Of a stretch of DNA of 5,340 bases, positions 1 through 4,817 are shown in pieces. Below the pieces are notes generated by a model. It was not told where the DNA came from, ran no database searches, and worked only from the letters and a program-made list of their open reading frames with translations. This DNA comes from an uncultured Eubacteriales bacterium. Lineage in GTDB: Bacteria > Bacillota > Clostridia > Oscillospirales > Oscillospiraceae. The stretch lies in assembly GCA_905202605.1 (NCBI GenBank), contig CAJKSU010000190.1, forward strand, positions 1-5,340, given 5' to 3'. Each line of letters opens with the position of its first letter. Position 1 is the stretch's first letter. Made by a program: the position numbers and the translations under genes.

Positions 1-76
1 CGAAACAACTATTTTCCGTATGTCGGCTAACTTTAAAGGTAAGGAAGGATTGGACATCGCTTCTGATCGTAAAGAA
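1..76. other. Sequence of different character at left edge, not pgk
   Basis: By hand count this stretch is about 38% G+C, clearly lower than the pgk segment beside it. It does not encode the expected continuation of phosphoglycerate kinase in any minus-strand frame. One plus-strand frame (from base 2) and two minus-strand frames stay open across it, so coding strand and identity cannot be decided from 76 bases. It may be foreign DNA joined by misassembly, or the far side of a genuine rearrangement. Confidence 0.55.
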
Positions 77-418
77 TACCTGACCGGGCTGGAGTGCGGC
101 AGCCATCTCCTGCGCCTGCGGGCCTACAATATCCGCAGCGAGGGCAACGGGGATGCCCAGCAGCTCCTGAAGCCGCTGCTGCACGACCTTCAGAGAATAC
201 TTTTCCTCATAGCCATTCTTGGGACGCCCCTTATGGGAGCAGAGGATGACGGCTGCGCCCTGCTGCAGCAGGTACTGGATGGTAGGCAGCGACTTGCGGA
301 TCCGGCTGTCATCGGTGATGATGCCCTTGTCATTGGTGGGGACGTTGAAATCACAGCGGCAGAGAACCTTTTTGCCGCTCAGATCTGCATCAAGGATGGT
401 TTTCTTTTTGTAGTTCAT
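77..418 (-). CDS. pgk: Phosphoglycerate kinase, N-terminal part only (about 114 residues)
   Basis: Phosphoglycerate kinase moves a phosphate between 1,3-bisphosphoglycerate and ADP in cytosolic glycolysis. The visible part is the first portion of the N-terminal, substrate-binding domain. It shows CRCDFNVP (residues 20-27, with substrate-binding-type D23 and N25), ITDDSRIR (34-41, R39), SHKGRP (61-66, H62 and R65) and EKYSLK (72-77), ending in a family-like ALQPGQV at 108-114. The start ATG is at 418-416, with GGAGG at 430-426 seven bases upstream, so the N-terminus is secure. The gene follows trmL by 14 bases and is probably co-transcribed with it. After V114 the frame stays open but reads FFTIRSDVQ instead of the expected LLLEN.RF block, so homology ends near 77-80 and roughly 280 residues are missing. 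Family identity is certain from motifs; whether the break is biological is not. Confidence 0.9.
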
Positions 419-425
419 GGTGAAG

Positions 426-430
426 CCTCC
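426..430 (-). promoter_or_regulatory. Ribosome binding site of pgk
   Basis: GGAGG on the minus strand lies in the 14-base gap between the trmL stop (435-433) and the pgk ATG (418-416), with a 7-base spacer. It fixes the pgk start, and its closeness to the trmL stop supports a shared mRNA. Confidence 0.9.
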
Positions 431-432
431 GT

Positions 433-936
433 TTAATATGGTCGATCCAGCGTTTGGGTTTTCATTTTACCAAAGCCCCGCAGAGCTGGAAAATCCAGCT
501 GACGCAGAGCCTCATAAACAGCAATGGCGGCAGAGTTGGAGAGATTGAGGCTCCTTGCCTCCTCTGCCATGGGGATTTTTACGCACCGCTCCCGGTTTGC
601 TTCCAGAAACGGCTCCGGCAGTCCGGCGGATTTCCGCCCAAAGAACAGGTAGTCGCCGTCGTGATAGGTAACATCGCAGTAGCGCCGGGGCGCTTTTGTG
701 GTATAGAGCCACATGGGAACCTGACCGTTCCGGGCAAAAAAATCCTCCAGAGAATCGTAGATCTGTACGTCCAGCAGATACCAGTAGTCCAGCCCCGCGC
801 GGCGAAGCGCCTTATCGGTGATCTCAAAGCCCAGTGGGCGGATCAGGTGCAGCGCCGTGCCGGTGGCGGCACAGGTGCGGGCAATGTTGCCGGTATTCTG
901 ATGAATTTCCGGTGAAACAAGAACAATATTAAGCAT
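433..936 (-). CDS. trmL: tRNA (cytidine/uridine-34-2'-O-)-methyltransferase, TrmL/CspR type
   Basis: A 167-residue SPOUT-superfamily methyltransferase. TrmL uses S-adenosylmethionine to 2'-O-methylate the wobble nucleotide 34 of certain tRNA-Leu species and acts in the cytosol as a knotted dimer. The three family motifs are present: NTGNIARTC (residues 14-22), FFGRKSAGLPEPF (98-110) and ARSLNLSNSAAIAVYEALRQ (127-146), which form the trefoil-knot cofactor site. The length matches stand-alone TrmL. An in-frame ATG exists at 1002, but I chose 936: MLNIVLVSPEIHQNTG is the usual family N-terminus, AAGGGG lies just upstream (948-943), and the likely transcription start (about 978) is downstream of 1002. 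Oddity: motif 2 has Lys102 (codon AAA) where relatives usually carry Glu (FGxE..GLP). It is first in a minus-strand unit with pgk. Confidence 0.93.
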   Translation of the reverse strand: MLNIVLVSPEIHQNTGNIARTCAATGTALHLIRPLGFEITDKALRRAGLDYWYLLDVQIYDSLEDFFARNGQVPMWLYTTKAPRRYCDVTYHDGDYLFFGRKSAGLPEPFLEANRERCVKIPMAEEARSLNLSNSAAIAVYEALRQLDFPALRGFGKMKTQTLDRPY

Positions 937-942
937 AGTATG

Positions 943-950
943 CCCCTTCC
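943..950 (-). promoter_or_regulatory. Ribosome binding site of trmL
   Basis: GGAAGGGG on the minus strand ends six bases before the ATG at 936-934; its AAGG core sits eight bases away. It favours 936 over the in-frame ATG at 1002. A small 5-bp hairpin (953-957 with 967-971, 9-base loop) lies directly upstream in the leader; a regulatory role is unsupported. Confidence 0.7.
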
Positions 951-984
951 AGCCGGATTGCATTCTTCCGGTGTATCTTGAACC

Positions 985-1013
985 ATTGTAATTCAACCCC
1001 ATTAAAAATTCAA
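985..1013 (-). promoter_or_regulatory. Sigma-A-type promoter for trmL-pgk
   Basis: On the minus strand, TTGAAT (-35, 1013-1008) and TACAAT (-10, 990-985) are separated by exactly 17 bases. Each hexamer is one mismatch from a good consensus. Predicted transcription start is near 978, giving a leader of about 40 bases before the trmL ATG at 936. This also argues against translation from the upstream in-frame ATG at 1002. Confidence 0.75.
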
Positions 1014-1044
1014 GGAAAAAATTCAGATTTCGTATAATTTTTTG

Positions 1045-1063
1045 CGAAAAATGCGATTTTTCG
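1045..1063. repeat. AT-rich 8+8 inverted repeat between the divergent promoters
   Basis: CGAAAAAT (1045-1052) and ATTTTTCG (1056-1063) are perfect inverted copies around a 3-base centre GCG. The dyad sits about 32 bases upstream of the trmL -35 box and about 80 bases upstream of the lepA -35 box. It could be a protein-binding site or simply AT-rich upstream DNA; it matches no operator I know. Confidence 0.5.
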
Positions 1064-1145
1064 GCGTTTTGTGATTTCCTGACGATACAAACGTCTGATA
1101 CAAGACAAACGAGCGGAATCAGTGGAATTTCACGCCGGAAATCTC

Positions 1146-1174
1146 TTTACAAAACCATGGGAATCTTTTATAAT
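1146..1174 (+). promoter_or_regulatory. Sigma-A-type promoter for lepA-hemW
   Basis: TTTACA (-35, 1146-1151) and a perfect TATAAT (-10, 1169-1174) are 17 bases apart, close to the ideal vegetative promoter. Predicted transcription start is near 1181, leaving a leader of about 100 bases before the lepA ATG. Confidence 0.85.
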
Positions 1175-1191
1175 AAATCAGATATATTGGG

Positions 1192-1208
1192 GGCGTGCCG
1201 CCTTTTTT
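1192..1208 (+). promoter_or_regulatory. Small GC hairpin plus T run at the start of the lepA leader
   Basis: GGCG (1192-1195) pairs with CGCC (1199-1202) across a 3-base loop, extendable by two G-T pairs, and is followed by six T (1203-1208), then ATTTT. It has the layout of a tiny intrinsic terminator, but the stem is short and begins only about 10 bases after the predicted start. It could affect early elongation or transcript stability, or mean nothing. Confidence 0.3.
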
Positions 1209-1269
1209 ATTTTCGCTGAGAGAAGTGACGAAAAGGCATTGGCGTATGAACTGCCCAAACGTATTTTTT

Positions 1270-1273
1270 GAGG
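1270..1273 (+). promoter_or_regulatory. Ribosome binding site that fixes the lepA start
   Basis: GAGG lies eight bases before the ATG at 1282. The frame remains open upstream to a GTG at 1195, but that start lacks a good binding site and lies within about 15 bases of the predicted transcription start, so 1282 is preferred. Confidence 0.75.
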
Positions 1274-1281
1274 TGTATACT

Positions 1282-3090
1282 ATGACCGATTTGAACAAAC
1301 TTCGGAATTTTTCGATCATTGCCCATATTGACCACGGAAAGTCCACATTAGCAGACCGCCTGCTGGAGGAGTGTCAGGCGGTGGAGGCGCGGGAGATGGA
1401 GGATCAGATTCTGGACAACATGGATCTGGAGCGGGAGCGGGGCATTACCATCAAGGCTCGTGCGGTACGATTGAAATATACCGCCGACGATGGGGAAACC
1501 TATATCCTGAACCTCATCGACACGCCGGGACACGTGGACTTTAACTATGAGGTGTCCCGCTCTCTGGCGGCCTGTGAGGGAGCTGTGCTGGTGGTGGATG
1601 CCTCTCAGGGCGTAGAGGCACAGACACTGGCAAACACCTACCTTGCTATTGACGCAGGGCTGGAGGTGCTGCCGGTAATCAACAAGATCGACCTGCCTGC
1701 GGCGGATCCCCAGCGGGTGAAGCAGGAGATCGAGGACATCATCGGCCTCCCGGCGGAGGATGCTCCGGAGATCTCGGCAAAGAACGGCATCAACATCCGC
1801 TCGGTGCTGGAGATGATCGTAAAGGATCTTCCGGCTCCAGCCGGGGATCGGACAAAGCCCCTGCGCGCCCTGATCTTTGACAGCCAGTATGACAGCTATA
1901 AGGGCGTTATCGTCTACTTCCGTGTGATGGACGGCGTGATCCGTCAGGGCATGGACGTAAAAATGATGTCCGGCGGCGCAGTGTATAAGGTGGTAGAGGT
2001 GGGCTATCTCCATCCCAAGGGCATGGAGCCGACGGACGCGCTGGGCGCGGGTGAGGTCGGCTACTTTACCGCCTCCATCAAAACGGTTTCCGACACCCGC
2101 GTGGGCGATACCGTCACTGAGGCGGAGAACCCGGCGGCGGAGCCTCTGCAGGGTTATAAGGAAGTGCAGCCCATGGTCTTCTCCGGCGTCTATCCCGCTG
2201 ATGGCTCCAAGTATCCGGAGCTGCGGGATGCGCTGGAAAAGCTGAAGCTCAACGACGCATCTCTCAGCTATGAGCTGGAAAGCTCGGTGGCGCTGGGGTT
2301 TGGCTTCCGCTGCGGCTTTCTGGGGCTTCTCCATATGGAGATTATTCAGCTGCGGCTGGAGCGGGAGTTTAATCTGGATCTCATTACCACAGCCCCCAGC
2401 GTGGTCTATCGGGTTACCAAAACCGACGGCACGGTGGAAATGATCGACAACCCGCTGAACTACCCCGACCCCACAGAGATTGAAACGGCAGAGGAGCCCT
2501 TTGTTCGGGCATCCATCATCACTCCGCCGGAGTATGTAGGTGCGATTATGGAGATCTGCCAGGAACGTCGAGGCGAGTATCTTGATCTCACCTATCTGGA
2601 TCAGAGCCGGGTGGAGCTGCACTATGATATGCCCCTTAACGAGATTATTTTCGATTTCTTTGACTGCCTGAAATCCAAGACTCGCGGCTATGCGTCTCTC
2701 GACTATGAAGTCACCGGCTACCGGGCCAGCAATCTGGTGAAGCTGGATATCCTGCTCAACGGGGAAGTGGTGGACGCGCTGTCCTTTATCCTCCATGCGG
2801 ACAAGGCCTATGCCCGGGCCAGAAAAATCTGTGAAAAGCTTAAGGAGAATATCCCGCGACAGCTGTTTGAGATTCCGGTGCAGGCGGCAATCGGCTCCAA
2901 AATCATTGCACGGGAGACGATCAAGGCGCTCCGGAAGGACGTGCTTGCCAAATGCTACGGCGGCGATATCACCCGAAAGAAGAAGCTGCTGGAGAAACAG
3001 AAGGAAGGCAAGAAGCGGATGCGCAGCTTTGGCACTGTTGAGGTTCCGCAGGAGGCATTTATGGCGGTACTCAAACTGGATTCCGAATAA
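1282..3090 (+). CDS. lepA: Elongation factor 4 (LepA), ribosome-associated translational GTPase
   Basis: 602 residues, the normal LepA length (about 600). LepA binds the ribosome in GTP form and has been linked to back-translocation, rescue of stalled elongation and 30S subunit maturation. All GTPase motifs are intact: G1 AHIDHGKST (14-22), G2 RGIT (53-56), G3 DTPGH (80-84, with the catalytic-type H84), G4 NKID (134-137) and G5 SAK (165-167). These are followed by EF-G-like beta-barrel and alpha/beta domains, and then by the LepA-specific C-terminal domain, recognisable from AKCYGGDITRKKKLLEKQK and GKKRMRSFG; this domain separates LepA from EF-G and BipA. The start at 1282 is chosen because MTDLNKLRNFSIIAHIDHGK is the usual family N-terminus and follows GAGG. 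It is first in an operon with hemW under the promoter at 1146-1174. No damage is seen. Confidence 0.98.
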   Translation: MTDLNKLRNFSIIAHIDHGKSTLADRLLEECQAVEAREMEDQILDNMDLERERGITIKARAVRLKYTADDGETYILNLIDTPGHVDFNYEVSRSLAACEGAVLVVDASQGVEAQTLANTYLAIDAGLEVLPVINKIDLPAADPQRVKQEIEDIIGLPAEDAPEISAKNGINIRSVLEMIVKDLPAPAGDRTKPLRALIFDSQYDSYKGVIVYFRVMDGVIRQGMDVKMMSGGAVYKVVEVGYLHPKGMEPTDALGAGEVGYFTASIKTVSDTRVGDTVTEAENPAAEPLQGYKEVQPMVFSGVYPADGSKYPELRDALEKLKLNDASLSYELESSVALGFGFRCGFLGLLHMEIIQLRLEREFNLDLITTAPSVVYRVTKTDGTVEMIDNPLNYPDPTEIETAEEPFVRASIITPPEYVGAIMEICQERRGEYLDLTYLDQSRVELHYDMPLNEIIFDFFDCLKSKTRGYASLDYEVTGYRASNLVKLDILLNGEVVDALSFILHADKAYARARKICEKLKENIPRQLFEIPVQAAIGSKIIARETIKALRKDVLAKCYGGDITRKKKLLEKQKEGKKRMRSFGTVEVPQEAFMAVLKLDSE

Positions 3091-3095
3091 GGAGG
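3089..3095 (+). promoter_or_regulatory. hemW ribosome binding site overlapping the lepA stop codon
   Basis: AAGGAGG begins within the lepA TAA (3088-3090) and lies 10 bases before the hemW ATG at 3106. Ribosomes finishing lepA would stop on the hemW binding site, so translational coupling is plausible. Confidence 0.8.
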
Positions 3096-3105
3096 AAGAC
3101 GCCCT

Positions 3106-4308
3106 ATGGCAAAGCAAAAAATAACGGCACAGAAAAAGTCCCTGGGCATCTATGTGCATATTCCCTTCTGCCGAAGCAAGTGCGTATACTGCGACTTCTA
3201 TTCCCTGCCCAAAAGCCAGAAGACCGTAGAACTGATGGATCGGTATGTCAAGGCACTCCAGAAGCATATTCGGGAGGGCGGTGCGAGAGCGCCCCGGTAT
3301 GAGGTGGATTCCGTCTATTTCGGCGGCGGCACCCCCAGCTATTTTGGCTCGGAGCGGCTCAAGGAGGTACTGACGGAGATCACCCGGCGGTTTAACGTCT
3401 CCAAGGCCGCAGAGATCACGCTGGAGGCTAATCCGGATTCTATTACGGACAAGGGCTGCAAGCGGCTGATTCAGGCTGGCTTCAATCGAATCTCCATCGG
3501 CGTTCAGAATAACAACGACCAGATCCTCAAGGTGCTGGGGCGCCCCCACACCTTCCGACAGGCGGTAAAGGCGGTGGACATCGCCCGGACCGCTGGCTTT
3601 GACAATCTGTCGCTGGATCTTATGTACGGCCTTCCCGGACAGTCGCCCCAGCAGTGGGCGGACTGCCTTGGCTCCGCCATTGACCTCCACCCGGATCATA
3701 TCTCGGCCTATGGCCTGACGCTGGCGCAGGGAACGCCGCTGTATCAGTATCGGGATCAGGCGGCACTGCCCAACGACGATGCACAGGCATCCATGTATCT
3801 CTATGCGGCTTCCACCATGGAGGCCTACGGCTATCATCAATATGAGATATCCAATTTCTCAAAAGCAGGCCGGGAGTGTCAGCATAATCTGAAATACTGG
3901 CTGGGCGGCGAATATATGAGCTTCGGCCCCTCGGCGGCATCGGATTTTGCCGGAACCCGCTATACCTTCGCGTCCAATCTGCCCCAGTATATCAAGGCGG
4001 TGAACACCGGCGACGCGATCACCACAGAGTGCGAGTATGTTCCCATTAAGGAGCGTGCCGGCGAATATGTGATGCTCCGTATGCGCACGGTCTATGGCAT
4101 TGAGCGGGAGGAGTATGAGCGCACGTTCCTGATGCCCTTTGATCCGCTGGAGAAAGTTATGGCCTTTTACCGGGGACGGGGACTGACGGCCTATGCCGAC
4201 GGAAGATGGCATTTGACACCTCAGGGCATGCTGGTATCCAATCAGCTTATTGGACAGCTCATTGACGCGCAGACCAAATCCACCCCATTGTCTCCCCATC
4301 GTTTTTAA
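3106..4308 (+). CDS. hemW: HemW, radical-SAM heme chaperone (formerly annotated as HemN-like coproporphyrinogen oxidase)
   Basis: 400 residues, the usual HemW length (about 380-400). HemW is a radical-SAM-fold protein that binds heme and passes it to target proteins; older annotations call it oxygen-independent coproporphyrinogen III oxidase. The iron-sulfur motif is C22-x3-C26-x2-C29 followed by D30 and F31. In true HemN a fourth Cys occupies the F31 position, so this is HemW-type. Further signatures are GGGTPS (73-78, SAM binding), LEANPDSIT, RISIGVQN (usually GVQS), LDLMYGLPGQ, HISAYGLTL, and the C-terminal HNLKYW and FGPSAAS blocks that mark the HemW C-terminal domain. It is preceded by AAGGAGG and is 15 bases downstream of lepA, the standard pairing in Bacillota. 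The heat-shock genes that often follow (hrcA, grpE, dnaK) are absent here; a terminator comes immediately instead. Confidence 0.95.
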   Translation: MAKQKITAQKKSLGIYVHIPFCRSKCVYCDFYSLPKSQKTVELMDRYVKALQKHIREGGARAPRYEVDSVYFGGGTPSYFGSERLKEVLTEITRRFNVSKAAEITLEANPDSITDKGCKRLIQAGFNRISIGVQNNNDQILKVLGRPHTFRQAVKAVDIARTAGFDNLSLDLMYGLPGQSPQQWADCLGSAIDLHPDHISAYGLTLAQGTPLYQYRDQAALPNDDAQASMYLYAASTMEAYGYHQYEISNFSKAGRECQHNLKYWLGGEYMSFGPSAASDFAGTRYTFASNLPQYIKAVNTGDAITTECEYVPIKERAGEYVMLRMRTVYGIEREEYERTFLMPFDPLEKVMAFYRGRGLTAYADGRWHLTPQGMLVSNQLIGQLIDAQTKSTPLSPHRF

Positions 4309-4313
4309 TTCGT

Positions 4314-4368
4314 AAAAAAATAGCGCTGCGGCAGAAAATCAAATCTGCCGCAGCGCTTTCGTTGTTAT
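4314..4368. terminator. Strong, probably bidirectional intrinsic terminator after hemW
   Basis: A perfect 14-bp stem (4322-4335 with 4344-4357) closes an 8-base loop just 13 bases after the hemW stop. On the plus strand it is followed by a broken T-rich tract (TTTCGTTGTTATTTT). On the minus strand it is followed by seven consecutive T with one intervening A (complement of 4314-4320), an even better terminator. It therefore ends lepA-hemW and would also stop leftward transcripts arriving from the gene remnant at 4544-4708. Confidence 0.92.
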
Positions 4369-4379
4369 TTTGCTGTTAT

Positions 4380-4383
4380 TTAG
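4380..4383. repeat. Left target-site duplication TTAG
   Basis: TTAG directly abuts the left terminal inverted repeat of the MITE-like element and is repeated exactly at 4544-4547. The sequence fits the YTAR target preference known for some IS5-family transposases. Confidence 0.7.
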
Positions 4384-4543
4384 GGCAACACCGCATAATT
4401 GCGTCTTCGGATTCTGACGGATTCTTTCCGCCAGAAAGGCGTTAGGAAAACCTTGAAATACACAAAGTATTCCGGCGGTTTTCCACCTTTTTCTGACGCA
4501 AATCCTCTCGTCAGACTCTCTCGCCGAATTATGCGGTATTGCC
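4384..4543. mobile_element. MITE-like non-coding element, 160 bp, with 17-bp terminal inverted repeats
   Basis: The ends are GGCAACACCGCATAATT (4384-4400) and the inverse of GGCAATACCGCATAATT (4527-4543), matching at 16 of 17 positions. Internal inverted pairs are nested inside: TCTGACG (4413-4419) with CGTCAGA (4509-4515), a near match of 4430-4439 with 4486-4497, GGAAAACC (4445-4452) with GGTTTTCC (4477-4484), and AATAC/GTATT around the centre (4457-4471). The whole element can thus fold as one long imperfect hairpin. There is no credible ORF, so a transposase would have to act in trans. It is flanked by TTAG on both sides. GG termini and a YTAR-type 4-bp duplication suggest, weakly, mobilisation by an IS5-family transposase. 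Confidence 0.8.
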
Positions 4544-4547
4544 TTAG
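4544..4547. repeat. Right target-site duplication TTAG, containing a stop codon
   Basis: This is the second copy of TTAG at the right end of the element. Read on the minus strand it is CTAA and includes the TAA stop (4546-4544) of the gene remnant to its right. Confidence 0.7.
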
Positions 4548-4708
4548 ATGTTGTAGGCCGCCATAAAGGCCGAATAGTTGGCATAGTGCATGTTGCCCTT
4601 CAGGAATTCGTTGGGAGTGTTCAGCAGCTGCTGGCTCTGCATGCCGTGGGCGCGGGTGATCTGGGCGTCACCCACAATGTAGAACTCCGGTGCGGTGCGG
4701 GCTTGCAC
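4544..4708 (-). pseudogene. C-terminal fragment of an unrecognised protein (about 54 residues)
   Basis: One minus-strand frame reads a protein-like tail through ARTAPEFYIVGDAQ, RAHGMQSQQLLNTPNEF, LKGNMHYANYSAFMAAYNI and a TAA stop. Codon use (GCC, CTG, AAC, ACC, CAG) matches the neighbouring genes, which supports former coding. Further upstream the frame loses this bias (ATT GCA ATT CAT TCT) and hits TGA at 4753-4751, so there is no intact N-terminus. The only internal ATG with a substantial tail (4642) would give 32 residues and has no clear ribosome binding site. I do not recognise the family; YIVGDA is reminiscent of the C-terminal GD motif of FAD-dependent oxidoreductases, which is too little to name it. 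Most likely it is the 3' end of a gene deleted by rearrangement next to the MITE-like element. The upstream boundary is approximate. Confidence 0.6.
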
Positions 4709-4770
4709 GGAGAAAGCAGAATGAATTGCAATGGCGCAGTGGCTGCGGATTCACCGATGGCGGAAAACAG

Positions 4771-4804
4771 AAGCTCTCTTCGCACGAAGCCATGCGAAGA
4801 GAGC
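4771..4804 (-). terminator. Intrinsic terminator of the glycosyltransferase gene
   Basis: A perfect 12-bp stem (4773-4784 with 4793-4804) encloses an 8-base loop. On the minus strand it is followed by TTCTGTTTT and begins 13 bases after the glycosyltransferase stop codon. Its position and orientation fit a rho-independent terminator for that gene. Confidence 0.8.
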
Positions 4805-4817
4805 CCGACAGAAATAA

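Larger units (their letters stand above)
937..1281. other. Divergent intergenic control region between trmL and lepA
   Basis: This 345-base gap separates the two divergent transcription units. It contains a promoter for each direction, an AT-rich inverted repeat between them and the roughly 100-base lepA leader. No conserved gene is visible in it. The leader contains a CTGAGA string, but I found no match to a known riboswitch layout. Confidence 0.85.

Noticed and set aside
20..436. A 138-codon plus-strand frame across the left edge
   Set aside because: From about position 80 it is antisense to clear pgk coding sequence; only the first 20 or so codons could be real, and these fall in the segment of unknown origin.
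454..915. A 153-codon plus-strand frame opposite trmL
   Set aside because: It mirrors TrmL, whose three motifs, start and ribosome binding site are all convincing on the minus strand.
937..1002. A 22-residue N-terminal extension of TrmL from the ATG at 1002
   Set aside because: It begins upstream of the predicted transcription start, has no family match, and the ATG at 936 has its own ribosome binding site.
1033..1038. A perfect TATAAT on the plus strand as a second lepA promoter
   Set aside because: No acceptable -35 hexamer lies 16-18 bases upstream, whereas the promoter at 1146-1174 has both boxes.
1190..1260. Possible TPP-like riboswitch in the lepA leader because of CTGAGA near a G-rich stretch
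   Set aside because: The other conserved TPP elements are missing and neither lepA nor hemW is a thiamine gene.
1348..3840. An 830-codon open frame on the minus strand across lepA and hemW
   Set aside because: It is antisense to two intact, strongly recognisable genes, has no family resemblance, and arises from biased codon use in GC-rich genes.
4322..4804. CRISPR-like or tandem repeat array, given several hairpins in a row
   Set aside because: The hairpins have different sequences and spacing; they resolve into two terminators and one inverted-repeat element.
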